From Bacteroidota bacterium (lineage in GTDB: Bacteria > Bacteroidota > Ignavibacteria > Kryptoniales > JAKASW01), in contig JAJZVO010000007.1 in the NCBI GenBank assembly GCA_021845665.1, positions 1-64,000 on the forward strand: a stretch of 64,000 nt of DNA, given 5' to 3'. The notes beneath the pieces were generated by a model that was not told the origin of the DNA, did not search any database, and was given only the letters and a program-made list of their open reading frames with translations. Within the stretch, counting starts at the first letter, position 1; each line of letters begins with the position of its first letter. This document shows, one piece after another, positions 42,601 through 52,389 of this stretch. A program made the position numbers and the translations under genes.

Positions 42601-43223
42601 ACGTCGTTCACCATGAGCAGAATCCCTCCTTTATGCACTGTCACTGAAATGGACTCTTTGATCGACTTATTGCTGACTGCGTGACCTCCTTTCGGCAGCA
42701 CTGATTCATTTAGGCCGTAGGCAAGTCCGGAAGCACTGACGACGCTTTCATCCGTCATCGATATGATTGAGACTGTGGACCCGACGGGGAATTCAGATTC
42801 GAATGTCCCGGTAACGGGAAAAAGAACGAAGTGGTTGTCTGCAAGCGCGATCATGCACCTGGCCGCGTACTCGAAAGCGATTTGTATATTCGCCAGAGTC
42901 TGGTCTATTCGTCCTCCTGAAAACGCGGTTACCAGGAAATGATCCATCCCGCGGGCGAGCATCACGTCGAGCGTCTTCTCGAAATCCGTATTATCCTGGC
43001 CTGGAACCCTGACAATTTCGACGCCATCGGAAAGGCCGCTGCCCGCGTCAAGGGAATCCAGATCACCCACTATCAGGTCAGGTGAGTATCCTGCAGCCAG
43101 TGCCTTCTGTGCGCCGCCGTCAGCACAGACGATGCGCGCCGGATCTCTGACGAGATTCCTCAGCCGCTCTCCGTGCGGAGGATCCCCATTGCAGAAGACT
43201 AAAGTATAGTTTTCGAAATTCAA
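42597..43223 (-). CDS. thiN: Thiamine pyrophosphokinase
   Basis: 208 residues. RIVCADGGAQKALAAG (about 30-45), DLIVGDLDSLD (about 49-59) and QDNTDFEKTLDVML (about 76-89) are the substrate/metal-binding motifs. FSGGRIDQTLANI follows, and the C-terminal beta-sandwich (GLAYGLNESVLPKGGHAVSN) holds thiamine. It makes TPP from imported thiamine and ATP. It lies between the receptor and the symporter, 4 bp after the receptor stop codon. Confidence 0.94.
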   Translation of the reverse strand: MNFENYTLVFCNGDPPHGERLRNLVRDPARIVCADGGAQKALAAGYSPDLIVGDLDSLDAGSGLSDGVEIVRVPGQDNTDFEKTLDVMLARGMDHFLVTAFSGGRIDQTLANIQIAFEYAARCMIALADNHFVLFPVTGTFESEFPVGSTVSIISMTDESVVSASGLAYGLNESVLPKGGHAVSNKSIKESISVTVHKGGILLMVNDV

Positions 43224-43227
43224 ACTG

Positions 43228-45771
43228 TCAAAGGTTTACGCTGCAGCTCAGATAGAAGTACCTCGTTGCGGCAGGATAGAAATAGATTCCTTCGCCGTGA
43301 GGGATGTATAACCTGTCGAGCAGGTTGTTCACATAAAGCTTGAAATCTACCGAAGAGGCCGAGAGAAAATGTTCCAGCCTGTAAGACACCCAGGCATTCG
43401 CCACAAAATACGGGCTGAGCTTCCTGGATGCGAGATTGAAGTTGTCGGTATATTGCGAGCCTACATACTGCCCGAGAAGGACTACTGAGAGTCCTCCGAC
43501 TGCGTAGGTTGCTCTTATATTGCCGAGGAATCCAGGAAAGCCGGATATAGTGTTCCCGTTGAGAGAAATGCCGCCAGGGACTGGGTTACCAAGTGTGTCG
43601 ATATAGCTGGTGTAGTCGATCAGTCTGTTGCTGCTGAAGGAAACGTTGCCGTACAACGAGAAGTTCGGCGTGACAATAGCGCTGCCGTCGAGCTCAAGCC
43701 CGATGTGACGGGTCCTCTTTGCGTTGCCGGTGATGGGCTGCCCGTACTGATCCAGCAGGCCGTTGGAAACCAGCTCGTTGTAGAACTCCATCCAATACGC
43801 GCTCACACCCGCTCTAACGCGGCTGTTCCTGAAGTGATACCCCAGCTCGAAGTCGTTCAGGGTTTCCGGCTTTATCAGAGGATTACCGAAGTTGTAAGTG
43901 CCGTTCGGATTGAGGGCGAATTCCGGAGTTGCGCCACCGCTCGATTCGTCGGCGTTGTACAGACTCGAAAGCTGCGGCTCTCTGGAGGTCTGGCTCACAC
44001 TGAAGTATATGTTCGATGTTGAGGTCAGGTTGTAGTTAATGCCTATACGAGGGTTCAGGAAATGGTAAGGGACGATAAATTGATTACCGACAAACTTCTC
44101 GTAGTAGAAGTCGTATTGTTTGAACTCGTATTCAAGTGACAGCATCAGAGTCGCCTTCGAAGAAAGGTCATACATCTCATTGCCGTACAATGTGGCGACA
44201 TCGGTCCGCGCCCGCCATTGATTGAAGCGGTAACCTGCACCGAGCCCGGGAGGAAGATTTTGTGCCCATTCGATCGTCTGCCAGTGATCCGAAACGTTCT
44301 GGTCGAGCTCGGCACCTAGGACAAGCGTACCGTCAGCGTGCTTGATCGTCAGGCGAGGTAACCATCCGTACTGACTCTCACCGACATAAGCGTGGATGAG
44401 CGAGTAACTTGGATTCACAGTCGGATGAAAACCGTATTGAGATGTAATCCTGAAATAGTTCGTGTCTGCCCAAGATCCGTCATAATTGTAGAAACCTTTT
44501 CCGATGATGAGGAAAAGGGAATTGTTGAGTGTGAGAGAAGGGGAGATGTGCCATTCATTGAGAAGGCTGAAATGGGGTTGCGAGAAGTTCTCAATTTCGG
44601 TAGGTCTCCTCGGTACGGCGTAGACGGTGTCCTTCCCGTTGTTCGAGACAACCATCTTCATAATAGGAGAATAGTTAACCATCGAACTGTCGGTATTCCA
44701 GTCTGCCCAGTTGGAGGTACGCAGGTTCTTGTCCAGCGCGACGAACTGCGGAAGTCCTAGGTAAGAAAGCCCATCAGAGATTGGTCCGCCGTAAAGATTT
44801 ATCGTCGTTGTAACATTTTTGTCATAGCGGCTCGCCATGAAGAAATAGCTGTCCAGATGTACCCAGGAGTTCTGCCGGTAGCCGTCGGTCTCGTTCTGTG
44901 CAAGGTGACCATAGAAGGTGTACTTCTTGTCGACAAGGCCCGAGCCGAATGTTGCAGAGTATCGCCTTGTCATCCCCGTACCGAACAGCTGGTTCATAAG
45001 AGAACCGTTGGGAGATTGTCCCGTAGAACCTGCGCCGAATGAAAAGCTTAGCTCTCTTTTCGTACCGAGGCCCGTAGTCTCTACGTTGATAGAGCCGCCG
45101 ATCGCCGGCGCACCGTAGAATTCGTTTCCAGCACCGCGCTGCACCTGTATCAAGCTCGCGTTCGCCTGCAGGTCAGGCATATCGATCCAGTAGACGTTGT
45201 GGTCCTCCGGATCGTTCTGCGGGATGCCGTTGACCATTATCGATATCCTTCGCTGGTCGAAGCCGCGCATCGTTATGTAGGAGTAACCTATCCCTTCGCC
45301 GTTCTCGGAATACTCGGTAATGGACGGAAGCTGGGAGAGCAGCACAGGAATGTCCTGGACGGCGAATTGCTCCTTGATTGTCTTTGCATTGAGGTTGCTG
45401 AACGTGACGGGCGACCTCCGCTCCCGGGCGATTTGAGCCGTCACTAAAATCGGTTTGAGACGGAATGTCTTACGCACCAAAGCCACGGTTAGGTTTGGCC
45501 CGGGTACTTTCGTTTCAATATACCTGTTTTCGTAACCGGCTGCCTTGATCTCAATTCCATACGTGCCAGGTTTAGACGTCCGTATGAGGAACGAGCCATC
45601 ATTACCGGTTGTGGCCGTATCGCCATCAGGAAGGACTTTAATAAAAGCGTGAACGACTGGAGCATTGTCGGTTGAGTCTATTACCGACCCGCTGATAGTG
45701 CCTGATTGTTGAGCTCGTGCGACTACCACCAGCGAGAACAATAAGAAGGCCGTAGCAAATCTATTTTTCAT
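43228..45771 (-). CDS. TonB-dependent receptor, probably for thiamine
   Basis: 847 residues from ATG 45771 with GGAG nearby; the frame is open further upstream across the riboswitch but that is not coding. Signal peptide ATAFLLFSLVVVARA, a carboxypeptidase-regulatory-like domain (GTISGSVIDSTDNAPVVHAF), then the plug (VLLSQLPSITEY, ITMRGFDQRRISIMVNG, ASLIQVQRGAG), and a barrel ending in an aromatic-rich strand. It would bring thiamine compounds across the outer membrane using TonB energy. The TPP riboswitch directly upstream and the downstream thiN support the substrate. Confidence 0.88.
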   Translation of the reverse strand: MKNRFATAFLLFSLVVVARAQQSGTISGSVIDSTDNAPVVHAFIKVLPDGDTATTGNDGSFLIRTSKPGTYGIEIKAAGYENRYIETKVPGPNLTVALVRKTFRLKPILVTAQIARERRSPVTFSNLNAKTIKEQFAVQDIPVLLSQLPSITEYSENGEGIGYSYITMRGFDQRRISIMVNGIPQNDPEDHNVYWIDMPDLQANASLIQVQRGAGNEFYGAPAIGGSINVETTGLGTKRELSFSFGAGSTGQSPNGSLMNQLFGTGMTRRYSATFGSGLVDKKYTFYGHLAQNETDGYRQNSWVHLDSYFFMASRYDKNVTTTINLYGGPISDGLSYLGLPQFVALDKNLRTSNWADWNTDSSMVNYSPIMKMVVSNNGKDTVYAVPRRPTEIENFSQPHFSLLNEWHISPSLTLNNSLFLIIGKGFYNYDGSWADTNYFRITSQYGFHPTVNPSYSLIHAYVGESQYGWLPRLTIKHADGTLVLGAELDQNVSDHWQTIEWAQNLPPGLGAGYRFNQWRARTDVATLYGNEMYDLSSKATLMLSLEYEFKQYDFYYEKFVGNQFIVPYHFLNPRIGINYNLTSTSNIYFSVSQTSREPQLSSLYNADESSGGATPEFALNPNGTYNFGNPLIKPETLNDFELGYHFRNSRVRAGVSAYWMEFYNELVSNGLLDQYGQPITGNAKRTRHIGLELDGSAIVTPNFSLYGNVSFSSNRLIDYTSYIDTLGNPVPGGISLNGNTISGFPGFLGNIRATYAVGGLSVVLLGQYVGSQYTDNFNLASRKLSPYFVANAWVSYRLEHFLSASSVDFKLYVNNLLDRLYIPHGEGIYFYPAATRYFYLSCSVNL

Positions 45772-45784
45772 GACTTCTCCGGAA

Positions 45785-45847
45785 ATTAAAATACCGTTCC
45801 TCGTTGTGACTGAAGGGGACGCCAACAGTCGAAAAGAGAAACGGTAT
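45785..45847 (-). terminator. Riboswitch expression-platform terminator
   Basis: On the reverse strand ATACCGTT-t-CTC (45847-45836) pairs with GAG-g-AACGGTAT (45802-45791) and is followed by TTTTAATTT. It lies between the TPP aptamer and the receptor start, so ligand binding would favour termination. Confidence 0.75.
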
Positions 45848-45859
45848 GCGAGAAGCCAC

Positions 45860-45950
45860 GTCCATTTTCCTCCGCTGGCATTACCCAGATCAGGTTCGTA
45901 GGGTTTTATCTCAGCCATCCTTCTTCGGGTGGACGGCACCCCTAACGGAC
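45860..45950 (-). ncRNA. TPP riboswitch (THI element)
   Basis: Read on the reverse strand: GGGGTGCC near the 5' end, GGCTGAGA, ACCCTACGAACCTGATCTGGGTAATGCC (parts at 45909-45876), and CAGCGGAGG. P1 can close between gtcc at 45950-45947 and ggac at 45863-45860. These are the universally conserved THI-box blocks. It precedes the receptor-thiN-symporter operon and should turn it off when TPP is plentiful. Confidence 0.97.
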
Positions 45951-46110
45951 TAAGAAATTTAGGCTGTCTCCTGGAGTAAAGCAAATTCCGATGCACAGGA
46001 AGTATGACCAATTGGAACAGATTTTTCAGACGATGGAGCGCGCGGCAATCAATTCGCCTGTCAATTAGGTAACATAACACTGATTCTGAAACGAGAGTCC
46101 CGTTAAGAAT

Positions 46111-46145
46111 AGGCGGAAACGCGTTTCCGCATCTCCGCCTTTTTC
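46111..46145. terminator. Bidirectional hairpin terminator
   Basis: AGGCGGA and TCCGCCT enclose a loop that is itself the palindrome GCGGAAACGCGTTTCCGC-like. TTTTTCC follows on the + strand and ATTCTT on the reverse strand. It ends the transcript of the propeller protein gene before the riboswitch operon. Confidence 0.7.
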
Positions 46146-46170
46146 CTTGAATCCGAGACGACCTACATCC

Positions 46171-49100
46171 TCATCTCTTTGCGCTGATCGTCGGACCTCC
46201 AAATAGCGTCGGTACACCTTCAGTCTGCGCAACCTTGTTGAACGCCGGAATGTCTGTAGTCAGTACACCATTGAACTGCGACAGAACATTGTCCATCTGA
46301 CCCGTCAACAATTGGATCGTCATCATCGTTACGGGTGTCGGCACGCCGTTGTATGGCGAATAGAATCCGTACATCAGATTTCGCAGTCTTTCCTGGAGAT
46401 GCGTGAAGCCATGTATGTCGTCCTCTACCACACTGTGCTGTATCCCTTTGGTATACACAGTATCCTGCAAGACCGATAGCTTCTTCTCAATTTTCTTCAT
46501 CTGGCCCAGGACGCTCTTGTACTTTCCGGACTTCATGCCTTCCTTGTCCGTCTCGAGGGCTTTTCTTATGGTAGCCATCTGATTATCGATATTCTTGATA
46601 CGGTTGAGCATATCGTTGACCGCACTCACGCTGTTGACGACAACGAGACCGTTTGTCGCTGTGGACGTGAAGTAATCCGCTGGTACCGTGAATCTCGGAT
46701 CAGGAAGAAGCTTTGCGTCGATGGTCTCCGTTTTACCCGCCGCAGTTACCATGATCTTATAAGTACCCGGCGTGACCATAGGTCCGCGAGTGTTGTACGG
46801 ATTCTCTCTTGCCGCCATCTTCGGATTGATAGTCAGCGGGGCCGCGCCCTGATAACGCATGTTCCAGACGAGCCTATTGATGCCTTTCTTGTCCGGACCA
46901 TACAAGGTCGCAACGTGATTACCCGCCTCATCGGTTATCTGAACTTCTATGGGAGTCTTGTGATGTTTTCGATCCTTAGGATTCACACTAAGAGTGTCTT
47001 TGAGATAATAATCGATCGTCACTCCGTACGGCTGGTTAGGTGCCATGAAGGTGCTGAGATTATTGTATCCATCCATGTACGTCATATGATACATGTAAGC
47101 AGGAATCGTCGAGAACAGATGGAATTCCTCGTCCAGGATCCTGCTGTTCAGCTGCTCCAGCGGGGTGATGTTATCCAGGACATAGATACCGTTACCGTGA
47201 GTGGCAACGACCAGGTCATGAGTCTGTTTCTGGAACTCGAGATCGTAAACGCATGCCGTCGGGAAATTGCTCTTGAGCGCCGTCCACTGACTTCCGTCGT
47301 CGTTCGAATAGAACAATCCGTCGTCTGTCCCTGCGACGAGGAACCCGCGGTCGTTTGGATCTTCGCGAACGACGTGGACCGGGAATCCATCCGGAAAGCC
47401 GTTCGAAATCGAAGTCCAAGTCTTTCCGTAATTATCGGTTTTGAAAGCATACGGTTTGTTGTTATTGAGCTCGTGAAGATCGACCGTTATGTAGCACGAT
47501 GCCGGATTGAACGGTGAAGGTGCGACATGGTACACACGGCCCCACGCAGGCAAATTCGGAATATTCTTCGCGACTTCCTCCCAATGCTTACCTCCGTCCC
47601 GGGTTACCTGGACCAAGCCGTCGTCCGTACCTATCCAGATTACATTTGAATCGAGCGGAGAAATTCCTATCGAAAGGATCGTATCGTAATTCTCTGCGCC
47701 GCTTATGTCGAGGTTGACCGGACCGCCGCTTGGCTGCTGTTTCGACTTGTCGTCGCGGGTAAGATCCGGGCTAATGACAGTCCAGTGGAAGCCTCCATCC
47801 ATGCTTTTGAATAGAACGTTGCCTCCGAGGAACACCTCATTGGGATCCGTATACGACACCGCAATGGGTGAAGTCCAGTTGAACCGGTACTTCAGTTCGT
47901 AAGGCGGCATGTCAGGCGAATCAAAGAAGTACGGCCTTATGTATCTCTGCAGACCGGTCTTCATGTCGAGCCTCTTGAGGTATGCGTCCTGCGATTCCGC
48001 GTAGACTATGTTCGGATCGCTCGGTGCGGGTACGACATACTGCCCGTCGCCGCCGGCAACTGTGAGCCAATTATAGCCAGCGATTCCGGGACCGTTCAGG
48101 TTGGTCGATATTCCATACATTGCATTGTTGTCCTGCAAACCGCCGCAGATGTGAAACGGGTTTGCGCTGTCTACGGCTACCTGGTAGAACTGTTCGATCG
48201 GAAGATTGTCCAGGTACCTCCATGTCTTGGCTCCATCGACCGACAAATATGCGCCGCCATCGTTGCCGATGATAATTCGGTTTGGGTCTTTCGGGTCGAT
48301 CCAGATGGCATGGTTATCGACGTGAGCCTGCCCGGTCACATCTTTGATGGTCTTGCCTCCGTCGATCGATTCCGAAATGTTGAACGAGAGAAAAAAGAGT
48401 TTATCCTGATTGTCCGGCGAAACTATGAGGTTCGAGAAGTAGAACGGCCTGACATCCATATCATGGTTGTTACTTACAAAACGCCAGTGCTTTCCCAGAT
48501 CTTGGGAGTCGTAGAGGAGTCCCTTCTTCGACTCCACGAGAGCATAAATGTGGTCAGGATTGCTCGGAGCAGCTGCGAGTGCGATCCTTCCTATCGGTCC
48601 AGTGGGAAGTCCCTTGGTAAGCTTCTTCCAGGTTGTGCCGCCGTCTGTTGATCTGTAAATGCCGCTTGAGTATCCTCCGTCATCCAGCATCCAAGGATAC
48701 CTGCGTACCTGCCACATGCCGGCGAACAATACCTTTGGATTGCCCGGATCCATTACGAGCGACGAAGCCCCTGTAGTATCGTTCACATACAGGACCTTCT
48801 CCCATGTCTTTCCGCCGTCAGTGGTGCGAAAGACTCCGCGTTCCGTTGACGGAGCCCAGGCATCTCCGACAGCCGCAACGAAGACTATATCGGGATTCGA
48901 AGGATCTATGACAACTTTAGAAATCTGGCCGACATCCTTCAGCCCCATGAACTGCCACGTCTTCCCCGCGTCCGGAGAGAAATAAACGCCTTGTCCGTCG
49001 ATGATGTCGTTACGAAGATTGGCTTCGCCTGTTCCAACCCAAACATAGTTGGGGTTGGACGGCGCCAATGCGATCGCGCCGATAGATGAAGTGGCTTCGT

Positions 49101-49374
49101 GGGCAAAAACGTGTTTCCACGTCACTCCGCCGTTGACGGTTTTATAGACTCCGCCTCCTGCGGCGCCGATATAGTAAATGTTAGGCTGACCAGGGACACC
49201 GGCAACGGCACTTACTCTCCCACCGCCGGCAGCGGGCCCGATGCTTCTGAACTTGATGTTATGCATTACATCAAAGCTGTCAGTTTTTGCCGCAGCAAGA
49301 AGAGGAAACAAGCATATCATCAATACAATGCCTGCCATTCCTTTCAAAGCAAAGCCTCTCTTCTTTTCTGGCAT
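46171..49374 (-). CDS. Exported VPS10/sortilin-like BNR propeller protein
   Basis: 1067 residues from ATG 49374, nine bases after GGAGG. A signal peptide (GIVLMICLFPLLAAA) is followed by a ten-or-so-bladed propeller: many DGG-T-W Asp-box repeats such as VYKTVNGGVTW, VFRTTDGGKTW and YRSTDGGTTW. The C-terminal about 300 residues are helical with a fibronectin-like segment (VATLYGPDKKGINRLVWN). Related proteins are annotated as glycosyl hydrolase/photosystem-stability-like, but the activity of this class is not established. There is no T9SS tail at the end, so periplasmic or lipid-independent location is likely. Confidence 0.75.
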   Translation of the reverse strand: MPEKKRGFALKGMAGIVLMICLFPLLAAAKTDSFDVMHNIKFRSIGPAAGGGRVSAVAGVPGQPNIYYIGAAGGGVYKTVNGGVTWKHVFAHEATSSIGAIALAPSNPNYVWVGTGEANLRNDIIDGQGVYFSPDAGKTWQFMGLKDVGQISKVVIDPSNPDIVFVAAVGDAWAPSTERGVFRTTDGGKTWEKVLYVNDTTGASSLVMDPGNPKVLFAGMWQVRRYPWMLDDGGYSSGIYRSTDGGTTWKKLTKGLPTGPIGRIALAAAPSNPDHIYALVESKKGLLYDSQDLGKHWRFVSNNHDMDVRPFYFSNLIVSPDNQDKLFFLSFNISESIDGGKTIKDVTGQAHVDNHAIWIDPKDPNRIIIGNDGGAYLSVDGAKTWRYLDNLPIEQFYQVAVDSANPFHICGGLQDNNAMYGISTNLNGPGIAGYNWLTVAGGDGQYVVPAPSDPNIVYAESQDAYLKRLDMKTGLQRYIRPYFFDSPDMPPYELKYRFNWTSPIAVSYTDPNEVFLGGNVLFKSMDGGFHWTVISPDLTRDDKSKQQPSGGPVNLDISGAENYDTILSIGISPLDSNVIWIGTDDGLVQVTRDGGKHWEEVAKNIPNLPAWGRVYHVAPSPFNPASCYITVDLHELNNNKPYAFKTDNYGKTWTSISNGFPDGFPVHVVREDPNDRGFLVAGTDDGLFYSNDDGSQWTALKSNFPTACVYDLEFQKQTHDLVVATHGNGIYVLDNITPLEQLNSRILDEEFHLFSTIPAYMYHMTYMDGYNNLSTFMAPNQPYGVTIDYYLKDTLSVNPKDRKHHKTPIEVQITDEAGNHVATLYGPDKKGINRLVWNMRYQGAAPLTINPKMAARENPYNTRGPMVTPGTYKIMVTAAGKTETIDAKLLPDPRFTVPADYFTSTATNGLVVVNSVSAVNDMLNRIKNIDNQMATIRKALETDKEGMKSGKYKSVLGQMKKIEKKLSVLQDTVYTKGIQHSVVEDDIHGFTHLQERLRNLMYGFYSPYNGVPTPVTMMTIQLLTGQMDNVLSQFNGVLTTDIPAFNKVAQTEGVPTLFGGPTISAKR

Positions 49375-49408
49375 TTGGATTTCCTCCATTTTGTGATTAA
49401 GGTTTACG

Positions 49409-49894
49409 TCAAGCCTTCCGAAATGGGCGAACTTTCGTTTCTCTTTGACGTTTGGTTCTGCTGTTTTCATCGATGAATTTCAAATGGCTCCCACACCCTT
49501 CCTTGCAATCGGTGGAACCGAATCGAGGAACAATGATCCCGCCTTCAGTGCTCTTGTTAAGTTTACACTCGCTCGACCTGGAAAGTATGATCTTAGAGAT
49601 TGATATTCCCGGGCCCGAAAGCAAGTAATCGATATGCCAATGCAGACTCTTCGCACGCTCAAGGTGCCTAAGGACCCTTCCGCGAATGTTTCTCTTTGCG
49701 CTCCCGGTGTAGACGTAATCTCCTGCCGGCAAATCTCGACTGCCCATCTTCCCTATCTTGAGAGTCAAAGGGACACTGAGCTTAAAATAGATTTGGTAGG
49801 CGATAAATGAACTGGCTACCGGTGCAGAAGTAGAAAATGATTGTAAGTCCACAATCTCCAGGTTTTTCATTGAATTGCTTTTACAAGTACTCAT
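49409..49894 (-). CDS. DUF123 (GIY-YIG-like) protein
   Basis: 161 residues. YQIYFKLSVPLTLKIGKMG, LPAGDYVYTGSAKRNIRGRVLRHL (quoted in part, about 55-78), LHWHIDYLLS and CKEGCGSHL match the DUF123 family, sometimes found fused to endonuclease III and related to GIY-YIG nucleases. Function in DNA repair is suspected but not shown. It lies 34 bp upstream of the propeller gene. Confidence 0.8.
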   Translation of the reverse strand: MSTCKSNSMKNLEIVDLQSFSTSAPVASSFIAYQIYFKLSVPLTLKIGKMGSRDLPAGDYVYTGSAKRNIRGRVLRHLERAKSLHWHIDYLLSGPGISISKIILSRSSECKLNKSTEGGIIVPRFGSTDCKEGCGSHLKFIDENSRTKRQRETKVRPFRKA

Positions 49895-49996
49895 CAGGTG
49901 GCAGGTTTTTCGTGTGAGCCACGATAGACATTACCGTCCCCACAATTCATTTAGCTCGCGGCCTGAAACCGCCGAGGTTATTCAATTAGACGAACA

Positions 49997-51136
49997 CTAA
50001 CGTTCAAGGTCCTCAACGCTAGCTGGTACTAAAATCTTCTCTCCCGCCATCAGATACCGCCCCCGCGGCAAATCATTCATCTCGGTAAGGTCGCTCACTG
50101 TCAATCCATACCTCTGAGCGATCCTGATGAGCGAATCGCCCTCTTTGACAACATAAGTCATAGTGCCAGAGCTGTCCGCTTTCCTCCCTACTGAATTGGA
50201 GGCTAGCAGGATTGAATGGCATGATGCAGGCAGTTCCATCCTCCAACTCCCTTCCGGAAGCGCTCTTCTCAGCAGCCATGGATTCAAATATTTTACTTCC
50301 TGGTATGTGGTGCCTTGCTGCCTGGCCCAGGCGGCCAAACTATAGATACTCCCGACTTTCACGATTTTGACCTGGGGAGCAGGATAGAAATCGTCCGAGT
50401 TCAGATCGAAGCCGTACATCTTATAATGAGACATGATCTGTTTGATCGCTACAATCCTGAAAATGAACCGTGACGTTTGGTCGTTAAGGTGCAAATCATA
50501 ATAATCGTTCGTCATCTGATAACGAACCGTAGCCAGCATTCCATTTTGTCCCATGTTGTAGGCAGCGACGGCCGTGGTCCAGTTGCCAAACACCGAATGC
50601 AAATCGGAAAGATATCTCAGCGCAGCAACCGTCGCCTTTCGGAAATCATACCGTTCATCGACATAGTAGTTTACGGCGAGCCCGTACCTCCTCGCCGTCG
50701 ACCTTGTAAACTGCCAGATACCTGCCGCGCCGGCGTAAGAGACGAGATTCCTCAATGCACTTTCCGCGACGGGCAGATACTTAAGATCCTCCGGCAGGTT
50801 CATCTCGCGCAGTTTCTTTTCGATATATGGGAAATATACCGCACTGCGTTTAAGATCCAATATTATCTGTGCATCGGACAATTCAATGTAAAAGGCTTGT
50901 TCCATTCTGCGACGCACATATTCATCGCGAAGCGGCATCCCCTCTCCGCAGAAATCGAGAGTACCCGGGATGTGGTATGTCGACAAACGGCTTACGTATT
51001 CGGCGCCCGCCGTCCTCGTCGCAGCACCGCTGGCAATTCCGAATTGGTGGGTGACTATCGCGAGGAGCGCGCCAATCAGAATGGCGACCGGCAGACCGAC
51101 AACCACGAAGGTTCTAGAAATTCGTGACGTATCCAT
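49997..51136 (-). CDS. Membrane-bound lytic transglycosylase with LysM (MltD-like)
   Basis: 379 residues. N-terminal anchor FVVVGLPVAILIGALLAIV, then the SLT domain: YLPVAESALRN with the catalytic glutamate (about 127), GAAGIWQFTRSTARRYGL, YDFRKATVAALRYLSDLH and AVAAYNMGQ. One LysM repeat at the end (YVVKEGDSLIRIAQRYGLTV) binds peptidoglycan. It cleaves glycan strands to 1,6-anhydro-MurNAc products, which AnmK elsewhere in the window would help recycle. It overlaps the LOG gene by 23 bp. Confidence 0.93.
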   Translation of the reverse strand: MDTSRISRTFVVVGLPVAILIGALLAIVTHQFGIASGAATRTAGAEYVSRLSTYHIPGTLDFCGEGMPLRDEYVRRRMEQAFYIELSDAQIILDLKRSAVYFPYIEKKLREMNLPEDLKYLPVAESALRNLVSYAGAAGIWQFTRSTARRYGLAVNYYVDERYDFRKATVAALRYLSDLHSVFGNWTTAVAAYNMGQNGMLATVRYQMTNDYYDLHLNDQTSRFIFRIVAIKQIMSHYKMYGFDLNSDDFYPAPQVKIVKVGSIYSLAAWARQQGTTYQEVKYLNPWLLRRALPEGSWRMELPASCHSILLASNSVGRKADSSGTMTYVVKEGDSLIRIAQRYGLTVSDLTEMNDLPRGRYLMAGEKILVPASVEDLER

Positions 51137-51818
51137 GCCCTATTCCGAAATCCTTGATTATGTTTACCGCCTCGGTCGGATCGTCACATACGCTGAAAAT
51201 GTCGAGGTCTGCCTCCGATATGCTTCCTTCAGCAAGAGCAGTTTCCTTAATCCATGCAAGAAGTTTTTCCCAATATTCTCTTCCCATCAATATGACGGGG
51301 AACCTTTTGGTTTTCTTCGTCTGGATCAGAGTAATTGCCTCAGAAAACTCGTCGAGTGTGCCGTAGCCACCCGGCATTACTACAAAGCCCTGCGCGTACT
51401 TGACAAACATTACCTTCCGAACGAAGAAGTGCTGAAACGTCATCAGCTTATCCTGATCTATGTAGTCGTTGGATTTCTGTTCGAAAGGCAATTCGATATT
51501 TAGTCCGATCGATTCTCCTCCCGCTTCGCGGGCTCCCCGATTGGCGGCTTCCATAATACCGCCGCCGCCGCCGCTCACAATAGCGTAACCGGTCTTCGCC
51601 AGTTCGTATGCCACCTGGCGCGTGAGCTCATAGTACTTGCTCCCCGGCTTCATCCTTGCCGACCCGAATATCGAGACCGCTGGAGACGCCCTGCTGAGAA
51701 GGTCGAATCCATCGACGAACTCCGACATTATTTTGAAAATCCTCCAGATATCCCTCTGCCGTGCCTCCAGGATTGACATGCGATCGTAGTTGGGCGTGTG
51801 ATTGATGGTAGTGCTCAT
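51114..51818 (-). CDS. LOG-family (TIGR00730) Rossmann protein
   Basis: 234 residues from ATG 51818, which overlaps the end of trpG; an upstream in-frame TTG is less likely. SGGGGGIMEAANRGAREAGG and PGGYGTLDEFSEAIT are the family motifs (nucleotide and ribose binding). LOG proteins hydrolyse cytokinin-type or other nucleoside 5'-monophosphates, while bacterial members of this length may act on AMP-like compounds. The physiological substrate is not known. Confidence 0.9.
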   Translation of the reverse strand: MSTTINHTPNYDRMSILEARQRDIWRIFKIMSEFVDGFDLLSRASPAVSIFGSARMKPGSKYYELTRQVAYELAKTGYAIVSGGGGGIMEAANRGAREAGGESIGLNIELPFEQKSNDYIDQDKLMTFQHFFVRKVMFVKYAQGFVVMPGGYGTLDEFSEAITLIQTKKTKRFPVILMGREYWEKLLAWIKETALAEGSISEADLDIFSVCDDPTEAVNIIKDFGIGHGYVTNF

Positions 51819-51819
51819 G

Positions 51820-52389
51820 TTAGATTCTTCCGTCAAGAAAGTTATGGAGAAGGGTTTTGCCGTTTTCCGTCATCACGGATTCCGGGTGAAATTGGACACC
51901 TACGGTTGGATAATCCCGGTGCTTTAATCCCATGACGATATTGTCTTCCGTCCAGGAAATCACATCGAGCTGCCCGGGGAAGTCTTCCCTGTCGACGATA
52001 AGTGAATGATACCTCGTAGCGGGAAACGGAATCGGAAGAGAAGCAAATATCGATCTACCGTTGTGTAATATCTGAGAAATCTTGCCGTGCATCGGTATCG
52101 GCGCCTTGACGATTCGTCCTCCGAAGGCCTCGCCTATCGCCTGATGCCCGAGACATACTCCGAGTATCGGCACTGACTTGTAAAATTCCTTTATCACGCT
52201 TTCCGATATCCCGGCTTCGGCAGGAGTCTTCGGACCGGGGGAAATCACGATCGCCTCCGGCTTCTTCCTCCGGATTTCTTCCACCGTTATCCTGTCGTTG
52301 CGAGCGACGGACACCTCGGCACCGAGTTCTGAAAGATACTGGTACAGGTTATAAGTAAAAGAGTCGTAATTATCGATGAGTAGAATCAT
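51820..52389 (-). CDS. trpG: Anthranilate/aminodeoxychorismate synthase glutamine amidotransferase
   Basis: 189 residues, a class I glutaminase: ILLIDNYDSFTYNLYQYL, the nucleophile GVCLGHQAIGEAFGG (C79 region), and the HFHPES-type VGVQFHPESV. It supplies ammonia to the synthase encoded by the overlapping trpE (4 bp). The same subunit can serve PabB in folate synthesis, so either name (trpG or pabA) could apply. Confidence 0.94.
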   Translation of the reverse strand: MILLIDNYDSFTYNLYQYLSELGAEVSVARNDRITVEEIRRKKPEAIVISPGPKTPAEAGISESVIKEFYKSVPILGVCLGHQAIGEAFGGRIVKAPIPMHGKISQILHNGRSIFASLPIPFPATRYHSLIVDREDFPGQLDVISWTEDNIVMGLKHRDYPTVGVQFHPESVMTENGKTLLHNFLDGRI

